NCBI GenBank assembly: GCA_015501605.1
Contig: JADNRZ010000005.1
Span: 248,001-312,000, forward strand
Direction: 5' to 3'
Length of the DNA: 64,000 bases
Source: Panaeolus papilionaceus
Lineage: Eukaryota; Basidiomycota; Agaricomycetes; Agaricales
Shown: positions 11,014 through 22,212 of the stretch, one piece after another
Layout: each line of letters opens with the position of its first letter
How positions within the stretch are numbered: position 1 is the first letter of the stretch
Translations under genes and position numbers: made by a program
The notes under the pieces: model-generated
The model's database searches: none
The model's input: the letters and a program-made list of their open reading frames with translations, nothing else
What the model was told of the DNA's origin: nothing

Positions 11014-12454
11014 ATGGCCACTGTAACTCGCGTCGACAATGTTGACCCCCGAATAATCTACTCCGGAACTTGGGTGACCTTCCCCAATAACGATGCATAC
11101 AATAATACTATCAGTCTAGCACGGGACATTGGTACCACAGCTACATTAAATTTTGTAGGCAAGTATAAGACCCTCAAACTTGCTTTGGCCTTGGGCTCTG
11201 ACTGACACAGCAGCTAGGAAACTCCGTGGCTGCCTTCGGACAGCTTGGCCCAAATCCGCCCAACGCCCCAGCGACGACAAGGTATCAGGTTGACGATGGC
11301 GATCCAACAACCTTTGCACCTGCCTCTCCATCTACCGACCTACATCAGCTCTTGTTTTATCAATCTCCGACGCTACCGTATGGCTCGCACAAGCTGGTAA
11401 TGACGAATGTAATGGACCTCGATTGGATCTGGTTTGATTATTTCGAGGTTACAACTAGTTGAGTGCCCTTTGCATTCTCAAGCGAGATAGATATCTTATT
11501 TTTCTTTTTGTTTTTCTCTGTAATTAAAATAGTTGGAGGCCAGCAACCACCCCCCCCTGGTCCTAGCTCCTCCATCACACCTGCATCGACCAGCAATTCT
11601 GCTCTACCAACGTCGAACTCAGGCATCTCAACAACGTCGTCTTCTTCCTCTGCTTCTGGTTAGCACTCCTGTTATTTATTTCTCACTCAAGGATATAAAT
11701 CGTGTTATTGTCCATAGGAAAGCCCCAGTCACTCACTTTTACCACTCTCCTTGCTTCCACGCCCTCAACTACGTTACCAGGTATCTTCCCATTTAACTCT
11801 ATAAGTCGCAATCATCGAACAAGTTCTGACCCAGTTTGCAGGTACCGACCAATCACACTCATTTACACCCTTTGACGCACCAACGTTCGCCGCCTCTACA
11901 CAAGGTAATTTTAGGACATCTATATGCATATAATTATATGGTGTGCTGAAAACTTTTGTTAGGCACATCGAGCTCTGGCCGAACCTCAACCAGTGCCATC
12001 GTTGGAGCAGTTGTTGGCAGCCTGTTATTCTTGGCAATCATTGGCGCTGTTTTACTTTTTTGCTTGAAAAAAAGGAGGAGGAACGCAGTTCGTGATATTC
12101 TTCCACAAGGTGCATAGGGCATCTGTGAATATACATGTGTTCAAATTGTGACTGACTTGTCTAACCCTGCCACTTTTAGAATCAGTTGCCGATCTACTAC
12201 AAGCGCCCGCGAGTAGAAATGTAGAAACTTGGCAAAATCACTCAGTTCATGCAGCATCAACTCAAAGCAATCGGTTCCTACGCACTAGCTCAACAGATCC
12301 CTTGTCAGCATCCACCGTCTCGGATACCATGTACACGAGTATAGCAGGCGAGAGAAACACAACGGAAGTTGCTCCATTTTCCAAGGCAAGACTTCAACTG
12401 GCTACTGTCACTTCAACAGCAGAACCGTCGCTCCTGCCGTATTCGGTCAACTAG
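11014..12454 (+). CDS. Cluster locus F: membrane protein with Ser/Thr stalk
   Basis: Seven exons (11014-11158, 11218-11457, 11533-11658, 11718-11780, 11842-11904, 11963-12109, 12180-12454) encode 352 residues. The ectodomain is residues 1-128 (TRVDNVDPRIIYSGTW to DWIWFDYFEVTT). A Ser/Thr/Pro stalk spans about 129-222, starting with a run of prolines. The helix is at about 223-245 (SAIVGAVVGSLLFLAIIGAV), followed by Lys-Lys-Arg-Arg-Arg. The tail is about 100 residues and ends LLPYSVN, related to the LPPYSA and LPAYST tails but not a strict LPxY. Intron 1 (11159-11217) has a GC donor (gcaagt). The intron 2 donor (gttgag) holds an in-frame TGA at 11460-11462. It is a sister of locus D, with two small stalk exons where D has one. 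There is no signal peptide. Confidence 0.82.
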
Positions 12455-12533
12455 GAGCTAGCACAGCGACAAGCCGATATTGTTGGAGATCCGTACTTAA
12501 ATATATTACACTGTATACAACACTCGTGTAAAG

Positions 12534-14213
12534 CTAATTAGTATATATGCATACAGTCTCTAAGTTTGAGATGCTACTTTCGGTCCGAATCAGAATCCAA
12601 GCCTCCCTTATAATTTCCATCGTCATCACAAAAGTATCCTTCGCACCAACTTTCGTCGCAGCGCTTACAAATTGGGGTGGAGTAATGTTGGGCATTCCCC
12701 AGATCTTCATGGCCATCCTAACGGATCACAACACCAGGGATGCAATCTTGCATCTTCGCAATATATAATGCTTTCAAGTTGACGCAGCGGACAAGGTTGA
12801 ATTCGCGTGGCACTCCAGGTGACTGTAAAAAAGCGCAAAACTTTCTCAATTCAATTGGCATCGGAACTCGGTCAAAAAAAGTGCTCGGGTCTCTTGGCAT
12901 TTTGTAGCCCCAGATCAACAGCGACACAGGTGAGATGCACCAGCTTGGGGTGTGGATTATCAATGGCGTGATTGAGGTATCCATGCATTGCGTGCTTGTC
13001 CACCGAAAGAAGTTGTAATTTGGGGAGTTGTCCAAAAAATGTCCACAAGTCTTCCGTTAATGGAACTGTGACCTCAAGTGAAAGAACTTGATCTGGGGGG
13101 AGCAACCGAAGGGCATCCAAAAGCATTTTGAGACACATAACAATTTGCATGGTAGCGCCGCTGTCGATGTACAGGAGACCAGTCAGATGTTGGTCAGGAT
13201 ATTGGTCTTGAAACCCGATTAGCAGCTGGACGTTGTCGTCTGGCCCAAGAGAATCGTTGGGATGTTGTGATGCTAGTTGCAAAGCTCGGACAACACGAGT
13301 GGTGAGCACACCAAATCTACTGCGAGAGAGTCGAGTGCGAGGGTCAAATGTAAATGTTTCCAATTATAGAGAATAGGTCAGGCATGCGTTGACGGTGGCT
13401 AATCCATTCCCAATAGCAGGTTGGACATGCAAGCCAAGTACAAGTGAAGTGAGGTTGTTATCGGAAAAACAAGGTGTTCAAGAATTGCGTGACAAGCTGG
13501 GGCTGGGCCTTAATCTGGAGGAACTCGAGATTTCCCAATATCACCGGCTCAGTTGTATCAACCTGCCGAATGGATGTAAGCTGAACACTCAAGAAGGGAA
13601 TAATGAGACCAGCGTCCATCCCAAGTATCTCTTCGCTACAGTTGATTGCGAGCAAGGATGTGAACGCGTTTTGCAAGATTTTCGGATGAGAAAAAAGGAG
13701 AGTGCAGGGGCATATAAAGGCTATGCAGCTGTAGTGACGGTGTCTACCCAGTTAAAAATTTTACAGGCACACCTCCTAGCCTTTGCACGTGGCTAATGAG
13801 CCTGAGGCACTCCAAGTGAGGGGCACTGGACGTTTGTAGCATCTTCAGGTAGGGAGCAAGGACCCATGCTACGGTCCTTCTACTGTCAGCCATTGAAATT
13901 GTCGTGGCTGAGAGAGTACCTGAAGCAGCTCTGCGTGGTTCTTCCGCGAAAATGGTTCCGAGTCAAAGACACGAGTCGAGAGTGGTAGGGATTGTGATGC
14001 TTCCAGATGCCGGTCAGTCAATCACGAACATGTCACATCGATATTGGACGACAACTGGGGTAGATCGAGAGCAAGGTTTCGCCAATAGTGACAAACCTGA
14101 ACGATGCCAATCCATGACTGGACCTTGAAGTTCTGGCCCCCTTGTGGTGAATCTCTATGCCAAAGAAAGATCCTGCACAGAAACTCCGCTGGCAGTTGCG
14201 AAATTGGCTGCAA
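12534..14213 (-). pseudogene. Broken F-box/LRR-type gene
   Basis: A typical agaric F-box lies at the 5' end (ATG at 14213): ISQLPAEFLCRIFL, then SWIGIVQVCHYWRNLALDLP. The frame is broken by TGA at 14022-14024, where the context TCS-stop-LTDRHLEAS suggests a former Trp codon. It continues open to VEGP, meets TAG, and resumes one frame over as VAWVLAPYLKMLQTSSAPHL and LECLRLISHV. Further Leu-rich pieces lie in alternating frames: LQNAFTSLLAINCSEEILGM, the 12872-13363 frame with PLTEDLWTFFGQLPKLQLLS, and LQSPGVPREFNLVRCVNLKA. F-box proteins recruit substrates to SCF ubiquitin ligases, and this family is large and fast-evolving in mushrooms. Unnoticed introns could explain some shifts, but not the in-frame nonsense codon. 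Plus-strand frames over 13389-13796 are its shadow. Confidence 0.6.
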
Positions 14214-14828
14214 AGAGTTTCACCTGATTTTGATCTCCCGGCTCACCTGTAGGTAGCCTTCTTCCTCAGAGTGACCGGGACTGGTTTGGTGTTCACTATT
14301 TGATGTCTTGACGAGTTTGAACATCCTGTTTGATTTTGTTAGATTTACAGCAGTGCGAATTGTGGACGACCGCATACCTGGACTTCTTTTATGGTTGAGG
14401 TAACAAAGGTTAACGCAACAGCTCCAAATGTCAACAGATCTCAAACACAGAACAAGGGAGTCGAGGGGTTGAGATTAAGAGTGGAGAGAAACAGAAACGA
14501 AGATAAAGGGAGTTAAAACCAGTGGAACGCACGTGAGGGTTCCATCGCAAAGAGATATTGATAATGGCATTTGGTAGAACAATGGGATCCGTCTTTGTTA
14601 AGGAGTTTTGTGGAAAATATCCTGGGGCGAGCAGACGCAAACACATCAAGCCAACATGGTTTGAGTAAAAAGCGATTAGATTGGGTAGCCGAGAGGAAAG
14701 AACATCATATGGTAGTAGAGGGTGTATATGGTAAGCCTGCGATGTGGAGTGGCCCTTCAACAACACCCTGGCAGCGAAAATTTATGCAACTGCAGAAATG
14801 GCGGTTCGGCGAGAAAGGATTGGACACC
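14214..14828. other. Spacer upstream of the F-box pseudogene
   Basis: No supported gene. A 111-codon minus-strand frame (14431-14766) has no recognisable content. Confidence 0.35.
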
Positions 14829-16358
14829 CTAAGCTCCTTTTCTGTATGTCGGTGGACGTTCGCTTTGTTGAGCGATGATATCGTCAGCAGGACGCGGGTT
14901 CATATCATCATCCAGTCGGATACCACTGTCCTCGTGATACATCAAGGCTATTGGAGGTCCTGTAGACACTCCATCTGAAGGGTTGGGTACACCAGCAAGA
15001 GGAGGCGATCCAGCAGATGGCGTCGATGTGGAGGTGGGCTGCGTGGTCGCTCTGATTAGGGAAGCAGATGATGCAGGATTATACGGTGACATTGCAGGTT
15101 GACTCGTTTCACCGTCCGATGACAGGGGCTGGCGACGAGCTTTTCGGCGACGGTGAAGATAAAAGAGGCTGAGGAGCAGAACCAAAAGGCCACCAATACC
15201 CACACCCACACCTATTCCAATTTTTGAAGTCTGGGTGAGTCCGGTATTTGATTGCGCTAAAAATGAATATTAGATCAAATACAAAACGGTCAGAACGACG
15301 AAAAAAATCTTACCTGGTCCTGCAGAGACATCAGAACTTGGTGACGCTGAAGCAGTAGGTGTTGTATCTGTTGATGCTTGAGAAGGAGATGGCACAGGCT
15401 CATTTTGAATGACCACATAGTCCAGTGTGAGGGGTCGCCCAGCCTTCGACTCAGACGTATACGTAACCTCAAGTCGGTGAGGTCCTACAGATAGATTGTT
15501 CAACTGCAGCAAAGGTTCATTTTGGTAGTGAAACTGGTCGACAGTTATAGCCGGGATTTCCATTGGAACACCAGCTTGGTTGTCTAAGGAGTAGGATGCC
15601 ATTGCTCTATCCGTGGAATGACCCTGATACCAGAAACCAAACCAACGAAGTGAGGTTCCTAAGTGCAAAGTTGGTTGAAAGCCGTGACCATTTTTCAGGA
15701 TAATTGACTTGACTCACCATTGAAATCAATGGCAACCTTAGACCCTCTGGTATCCGTGGCAGAGCCGTCACCAACTTCAGCCCAGAACCTGTCGTATTCG
15801 ACAGCACCATCCTCCTTCAGCAACTTGTCGTCGATGGATAAAAGGGCTTTATCCATACCCAACGTCGAATTTGAAGGGATATAAAACAGCCTATCAAACA
15901 GCATTGGCTCTTCGTCACCTTCAGGTACAGTGATGGTGAAGTTGAGTGTATGGGACTTTGTTGGAGAAATATCGTAGGAGTCGCAAAATGCAAAATTGTT
16001 GAGTTGATAGTCGAACCCTTCATGGAAAGACACGTCTTTCCCATCGACGCGACATGATATAGACACAGTCAAATTGCGCGGATTGTTTATGGTTCCCTGC
16101 ACTTGAAGGCGTTTTCCTGAGATGGGCCAAAATCTTTAAATTCTAATTCTCACTGCAAACGGAAGACAAGTACTCACCTACAAAGTCAAACAAAATTGAC
16201 GCAGTTCCTCTCGGTGCCCTCAACGACTGAGAAAATGGTGGTCCATCAAGTTTGAACTGCTTGATGTCAGGCGTCACTTCTCGAGGAGTCCACTGTCCTT
16301 CATAACGAATATTGGGTGATGAGTTGTCGACAACAATCCCTAAAGGTTCATCCCACAT
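14829..16358 (-). CDS. Cluster locus G: two-module membrane protein with PPxY tail
   Basis: Four exons (16358-16178, 16116-15718, 15658-15314, 15256-14829) encode 450 residues. There are two family modules in tandem. The first opens IVVDNSSPNIRYEGQW and ends LFDRLFYIP. The second opens with a SIDDKLLKEDGAVEYD-like stretch, carries DFNGTSLRWFGFWYQG, and ends GRPLTLDYVVIQN (about residue 275). The helix is at about 320-342 (IGIGVGVGIGGLLVLLLSLF), followed by HRRRKARR. The tail is about 105 residues and ends SERPPTYRKGA, a strict PPxY motif. There is no signal peptide. The intron phases (all phase 1) match loci H and K exactly. The second module has sequons and repeated aromatic positions expected of a sugar-binding-like sandwich, but binding is unproven. 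Confidence 0.85.
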
Positions 16359-16921
16359 GGTTGAGTTGCAGACTTCAGAAAGGAACGATGTGCTTGAACA
16401 GGGGAGAGGTTCTGATTTATATGGTGCAGGTCAAGAACGCGCCGGGAATTTTAAACAATTGACACCCCCATCATGGAAATTTCTACATTAAAAGATACCC
16501 GTCGAAGACCGTCGGTTATGATTAATGAAAAAGAAATGGGAGCCCGCCAGTAACATATTCAATGAAGATAAGAGGATGGGTTTGCAGCTTGATGATTGTG
16601 ATGGTCGTGGTTATGGTCTAACATCAAGATGGAAAAGCCGCTGTTTTGGTCACGTATCACGACGTCGGACTGATCTGATTTCCTCTCGCACAAACTTCAA
16701 ACACTAAATTACATGTAACAAAATTCAGTTAGGATACAAAGGCTAGAGATTTGGAAATATAAGAGTCATCGATAGAAAGATACGCAGAAGTTGTTCCACA
16801 TGGTTCTTGTGGTATTTACCTATCGCAAACTTTTTCAGTTCTCCATCGCAATATCCTGAAAGTGGGTATATCCGACTTGACTGTGGTTCAAAACCAACGT
16901 CCGTGCTCGTAATAATTAATT
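16359..16921. other. Spacer between loci G and H
   Basis: It contains the G promoter and the H 3' region. A 60-codon frame at 16525-16707 has no recognisable content. The upstream 12-mer of the one-domain loci is absent. Confidence 0.4.
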
Positions 16922-18469
16922 CTATTGCTGGGCAAAGGTAGATCTAGGACCTGAATTATCTAGATAGGGAGGAGGGAAGTCTTCATGGTAGGACTGAGTT
17001 GCTGAAGATTTATGATGTGATCCTGAAGCTCCGTCACCTTCACCAGGGTTTAAAAGTGTTTGAGAAGTATGGAGCCATTGAGGTGTCACCGGTGTTCCTT
17101 TGAAATCACTTGGTGAACCCAGCGAGGTACAGGGTGGACATGGCCCCGAGGTTGCTGAAACCTGGCGTGCGGGCAGGCTTGTGTCGACGTTTGGGGAGGC
17201 TGGATTCGGCGTCTTGAGTCGCTGCTTTCGTTTTCGCCAATAAATAAAGCAGTAGGCGATAGTGCCAAAGATGAGAGCACCAATACCGATATTGACGCCA
17301 ATGCTTATCCTGGCGGCAGAAGATATGCCTGTCATCAGAGAGTCTGCGGTGAGTGATAGCTATGTATGATGAGAATGCGCACCTACCTCCTGATCTACCA
17401 CCACCGTCAGTTGCTCCTGTGGGTCGCAGATCGAGAGATGGGTTCGAGGTTGTCATGGGTGGCTTGAACGTTGGGTCCGGCAAGGAATTGTAGATAATGA
17501 GTTTGTCCAATGCAAGTGGACGGCCAACATTGCCATAAATGACTTCAAGGTGATGAGGGCCAGGAGCAAGGTTACGAATATCGAGCTGCAAGTCAACGAA
17601 GCCACCTCCATATGTGGGGTTTGTGACTCCTGCAATCGTGAAGGTCGTTGGTTGGCCGCCATCAATAGACCATGTTGCGGTGGTTTCCTTCCCCGACAGC
17701 TCGTTGTTCCATCCGTTGTACCATCTCAAAGAGGTTCCTGCGATATAGTCAGTCTGGTTCTTCGTACGAAAACAGAGGGCATCCGGCAAACCATTGAAAT
17801 TGATGGCTACAATGGAGCCAGGGGTATTGGTATAGCGAAAACCAAGAGGCAATGTTTGGGCGGATCTGTTCCAGTGCTCGTCGTACGTTATTGCTGGATG
17901 ATCGGGATTTAAAAGAAGGAAAGCATCATCAAGTATAGTTGAAGAGGAAGGTTTGATTTCAAAGTGATCAAACAATACAGCTGGTATGAAACCGTCGTTT
18001 TCCAGGAGCTCGATCGTCAAGTTAAGACGGTGGTTACCTGGCCACAGGTCCCGTACATGACATAGGACGACGTTATGAGAAGCTGAGGTTCCCCACGCGA
18101 GATTTCCTACAAAATTTGAAAATCCACCAATAGAATCCACCTCACAAGCTATTACTCGAATAGTTTGCGCGCTTGCGTCGAGTGTTCCAATAATGAAAAT
18201 CTCTTCTCCGGCTTATGAGAAAGCAAAACCGAACTTAGACTGATAGCCGCCAAAGAAGTACGTGACCGCAACACACCGAAAAAATTGTATATGAGAGATG
18301 ATACTCCTTGTGGGGCAGAATAGAGCTGGTCAGAGACAGTTGGACCAGTGGAAGGCGGAATATGGGCTAAGGAGCTTGAAGCCGGGTTCACTGGTGTCCA
18401 AGCACCCTCGTATCGAATATCCGGTGATGAACTTTCGACAACGACAAAAGCTGGTAAGTTGCTGGACAT
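16922..18469 (-). CDS. Cluster locus H: two-module membrane protein with PPPY tail
   Basis: Four exons (18469-18277, 18211-17792, 17737-17387, 17328-16922) encode 456 residues. Module 1 opens VVVESSSPDIRYEGAW and ends VLFDHFEIKP. Module 2 runs from about residue 160 (NPDHPAITYDEHW) through FNGTSLRWYNGWN and SIDGGQPTTF to GRPLALDKLIIYN. A short linker leads to the helix at about 330-352 (ISIGVNIGIGALIFGTIAYC), then WRKRKQR. The tail ends HEDFPPPYLDNSG plus about nine residues and has a PPPY (PPxY class) WW ligand. The intron at 17791-17738 is 54 nt and in frame. A reader would see a long open frame across it (17106-18140), but loci G and K show the splice FNG to TSLRW. There is no signal peptide. 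Confidence 0.85.
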
Positions 18470-18782
18470 GAAAAAAATAAAATAGGCAACAATAAAAGGA
18501 TTATATGGCTGTATAGAACGATGTCATGATGGAAATGAGGGAAGCCATGGACGCAAAACCGTTCGAATTCACGAATCTACATAACTTGTCTCACGGTCTC
18601 GCGGTGTCTATAAAGTGTGTCAGTATCACTTAGTGCATCACGACATCAGTTGCTGTGCATTCGTGAACAGGACAGAGTGGCCGAGAAGTTGGGATGACTA
18701 TGGAACGCCTCTATTCAGATTGTCCTACAACATAGCAACGACAACTGATCTGCTCCAAATCTGTCCTGTGTCCTGTGTTTGC
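18470..18782. other. Divergent promoter region between loci H and I
   Basis: The region serves H (minus) and I (plus). The part from about 18640 onward resembles, in inverted orientation, the upstream region of locus J near 21840-21890 (shared CTGTGCATT and CACGA pieces). It therefore belongs to the I/J inverted duplication. Confidence 0.45.
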
Positions 18783-18794
18783 CCGTCAAACCCG
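18783..18794 (+). promoter_or_regulatory. Cluster upstream 12-mer, locus I
   Basis: CCGTCAAACCCG lies 95 bp before the ATG of locus I. Confidence 0.5.
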
Positions 18795-18888
18795 GCGTTT
18801 CAATATCTTCCACGGAAACACCACAAGTACTAACCAGCGTCATGTATTCACGACTCCCTTCCTACTTTCTAACTACATTGCCACTGGC

Positions 18889-20006
18889 ATGGCAATGAAT
18901 CTAACACAAATCGACAACGCTGACGCCCGGGTGGTGTATGGCGGCGGCTGGTCAACGTACAAGAACGGGGATATGTTCAACAATACGATCGCATTGACTC
19001 GGAGCGTTGGCAGTACGGCTACCCTTATGTTCACTGGTGAGAAGACGACCTTGTCTTCCTTTCGCGATTTTTTTACTCACAAGAGATGACGCAGGGAACA
19101 GTATTGCTGTTTATGGTGAACTAGGTCCCTATTCACCAGACATACCTGCTATCACCAAGTACGAAATTGACGATGGAGACCCAATAACATTCGCTCCACC
19201 CTCGCCCGCATCAGATCTCCCGCGGTTGTTATTCTTTCAGTCTCGAGCGTACCCATATGGTACCCACAAGCTGGTAATGACGAATATGATGGACTCCGAT
19301 TGGATTTGGTTGGATTATTTTGAGGTGACAAACAGTTGAGCACATCTAAAACGTTAATCAAGGACTGAGATTGACTTCATCGTACCCGACGGCATCACCA
19401 GATGGTGATCCATCGGTGACTTCTCTCCCACTTAACCCTACATTTACGCCAAATATATCGCCAACTTCAACTTGTAAGCATCCAAGACCACTTTGTCAAT
19501 GATCCATGTTCAGTCGCCTATGCAGCGCCAGCTGCTTCGAACTCGAACAAACCATCCTCAGGTGTCATTGTAGGCGCAACACTAGGAGGTCTAGCAGCAG
19601 CTCTTCTCATTATGGCGGCAATTTTATTCTGCTGGTGGAGGAGGAAACTGGCCCGCTCTCGACAAACGTTCGGTCACGGTGCGCACGCAGTCTCATTCAA
19701 GTCATCAAGTTTCGTAGTACCAACGTAACAATATTTTTAGACTCGGAGTCATCCTACAGCCCTTTTCGAAGGAGTATGCTGATGAGGAACGTCGAGCAGA
19801 GCTGCCATCACTGTGATGGCCATATGGTACAGAGAGAAGGCATGATGACCATGCCGACTCACTCTCATGGGGTACTCCCATCCTCTGCAGCTCAACCACC
19901 GCTAGATTATCCTGCCTTCCTCGTGGTCCCCCCAGCGAAGATGAGGAACCAGGTTTCTGTCGAAACAGGACCGGATGGAGCACACCTTCCGGCGTATTCA
20001 ACATAG
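18889..20006 (+). CDS. Cluster locus I: membrane protein with LPxY tail
   Basis: Five exons (18889-19036, 19095-19334, 19402-19473, 19526-19678, 19741-20006) encode 292 residues. The ectodomain is residues 1-129 (LTQIDNADARVVYGGGW to DWIWLDYFEVTN). A short stalk precedes the helix at about 166-191 (GVIVGATLGGLAAALLIMAA), followed by WWRRK. The tail starts with an acidic Ser patch (DSESSYSPF) and ends HLPAYST, an LPxY motif. The acceptor of intron 3 is uncertain by 12 nt in phase (TTCAG or TGCAG). An in-frame ATG lies upstream at 18775, but the family start fits better and the longer version adds no signal peptide. The intron 2 donor contains TGA at 19337-19339. It is the close paralogue of J, in inverted orientation. 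Confidence 0.84.
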
Positions 20007-20566
20007 CTCACTGCAATAACTGCTATTGAACAATATGTTCGCTTTCATATTAAATTATAATTTTGTAACATTATCCGCGATTCGAGTTTAACATCGAATT
20101 TCTTGTAGCCATCGTCTTCTGAACACAGTCTCTTGGGATCGCGTGGTTAAACTTGCAACGTCGCGCCCTGATCTCGGACGGAGTTCAAATATCCTTATCA
20201 GTCCCACAGGTCCCCTTTGGAACCATAATTTAAGCTCGAGGTTGCGTGGTTTTTGCAAGGAGATCGGCACTGATGTTCGAGCGTTGTGTATCAAACCTTC
20301 GCCAGTGAAAGCACCCGAGAGGGCCCTGTCGAATGATATGGACTCCAATCACCAACACCCGAAGCAGTGACTCCCCGATAGTCCAGGTAAGTGAAGTTCT
20401 AGTATCGTCATTCTCTACACGACGACTCGAAGTATAATATATATCACAAAATGGTATGAGGTATTCTATGTCAAGTTCGAAGCGTCAATAATGTTATAAG
20501 TCCGTAATATACACAGCCAGCAATGCATAAGTGAGAGTACTGCTCAATAACAACTATCGCAGTGAG
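20007..20566. other. Centre of the I/J inverted duplication
   Basis: About 560 bp between the two convergent genes, with both 3' ends. No gene, transposon frame or repeat is recognisable. Confidence 0.45.
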
Positions 20567-21662
20567 CTATGTCGAATACGCCGGAAGGTCTCCTCCTTGC
20601 GGTGTTGTTACGCTAGACAAATGGTCCCTCATTTTCGCTGGGGGTATCACGCCAAAGGACGGATAAGCCGTTGCTGTCTCGCTTGATGCCGTGGTTGGGA
20701 AACCGCTACTAGAATTCGGAGTTGGTACGGTAATCACGCTTGCTCTCTGTACCATCTGTCCATCAGGATAGCTCTGCTCGACATCCCTCATCAGCGCACT
20801 CCTTCGAAAAGGACTATATGAAGACTCTGAGTCTAAGGTCAGAAGATCTTGTTAGCACCTGATTCAAACGTGGTTGATACTGTATGCATACCATCACTGG
20901 ACATTTGCCGAGAGCGAGCCATCTTCTTTCTTCTCCACCAAAAGAATAAGATTGTACCCAGTATAAGACACCCTGCTGCCAGCCCTCCAAGTGTTGCGCC
21001 CACAATCACACCTGTCGAGGTTTTGTTCGACTTCGAAGGGTCTGCAAAAGAAATGAGCATACGTCGAAGTTGACTGTGGACACATTAAGAACGCGGCTTA
21101 CTTGGCGTGAACGTAGGGTTGGGAGTGAGACTTGCTGAAGGGTCACCATCTAATGCCATCGAGCACAAATGAAGTTAATTTCTATCTTGGATAGAAAAGA
21201 ATGGATGCGCTCAACTGTTGGTAACTTCAAAGTAATCCAACCAGATCCAATCAAGGTTCACCATATTGGTCATGACCAGTTTATGGGTACCGTACGGATA
21301 CGCACGAGACTGGAAAAATAACAACCGCTTGAGGTCTGATGCTGGGGACGGCGGGGCGAATGTAACGGGGTCACCATCATCGATTTCATATTTCGTGATA
21401 GCTGGAGCGTCAGGAGGATGTCGTCCTAGCTGACCATAAACGGCAATACTATTCCCTGCAACCTCTCTTGTAAGTAATGACAGCGACCTAAGAAAGAACG
21501 AAATCGTGGCTTACCAGTAAACATAACTGTGGCCGTGTTGCCAATACTCCGAGTCAAAGTGATCGTGTTATTGAACGCTTCCTGGTTAGGGTGCCTCGTC
21601 CAGACGCCGCCATACACCACCCGGGGGTCGACGTTGTCGATTTGTGTTATATTTAATGCCAT
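20567..21662 (-). CDS. Cluster locus J: membrane protein with LPxY tail
   Basis: Five exons (21662-21515, 21455-21216, 21149-21102, 21041-20892, 20832-20567) encode 283 residues. The ectodomain is residues 1-129 (ITQIDNVDPRVVYGGVW to DWIWLDYFEVTN). The helix is at about 156-181 (GVIVGATLGGLAAGCLILGT), followed by WWRRKK. The tail has DSESSYSPFRRS and ends DLPAYST. Exons 1, 2 and 5 have exactly the lengths of locus I (148, 240 and 266 nt). Differences are concentrated in the stalk exon and at the end of exon 4. The intron 2 donor reads TGA in frame (21213-21211). There is no signal peptide. It is an inverted duplicate of I, including part of the promoter. Confidence 0.85.
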
Positions 21663-22212
21663 ACCAGTGGCGATATCGTTTGAGGGAAGGAAAGAGACAT
21701 CTATTCATCGTACCGGTTTAGTATTTGTGATGGTTCGTGGAAATGAGTGGAAACGTCGGGTTTAGCGGAAACACACTGGACAGATCAATCTGTCGTTACC
21801 ATGCAGCAATGGACCCTGACTCGAGGCGGTTCAACTCCTGCAGACTGCTCACAATGCACAGTTGATACGCAGCAAAAGACATCGTGCTGAGTAGAGAGAG
21901 ACCGCGAATGCTTTTAGTGACACAGGTGATGCAAACGATTCGTGAAGACCGTACGTAATAAGTAGATGCTATGAAAATGTCCCTTGAATCAGGTAAAACG
22001 ACACCGCTCCTACTGCTCTGTAACCTAAGTAGAGTATGTGATTGTTATTAATATTATACAACGTCCATAATGAGGTAGTGTCCGAGTCTGAGAGGCATGA
22101 AGTCCTTTTACTAAAGCTCCATGGCAAGAGCAGCTGTGTTTTTAACTGGCACAAGGTCATTTCTAGGTCATGGAGGAGAATGCGTCGAGCCGGATAATAC
22201 TAATGCTCGATA
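21663..22212. other. Spacer between loci J and K
   Basis: J promoter and K 3' region. No gene was found. Confidence 0.4.
21756..21767 (-). promoter_or_regulatory. Cluster upstream 12-mer, locus J
   Basis: The minus strand reads CCGCTAAACCCG 94 bp before the ATG of locus J. It differs at two positions from the I copy and lies at almost the same distance from the start. Confidence 0.45.

Noticed and set aside
13389..13796. A 135-codon plus-strand frame
   Set aside because: It lies antisense over the LRR part of the F-box pseudogene, which has the recognisable content.
17106..18140. A 344-codon open frame on the minus strand
   Set aside because: It is locus H read through one in-frame 54-nt intron and past a second donor; comparison with G and K fixes the splice sites.
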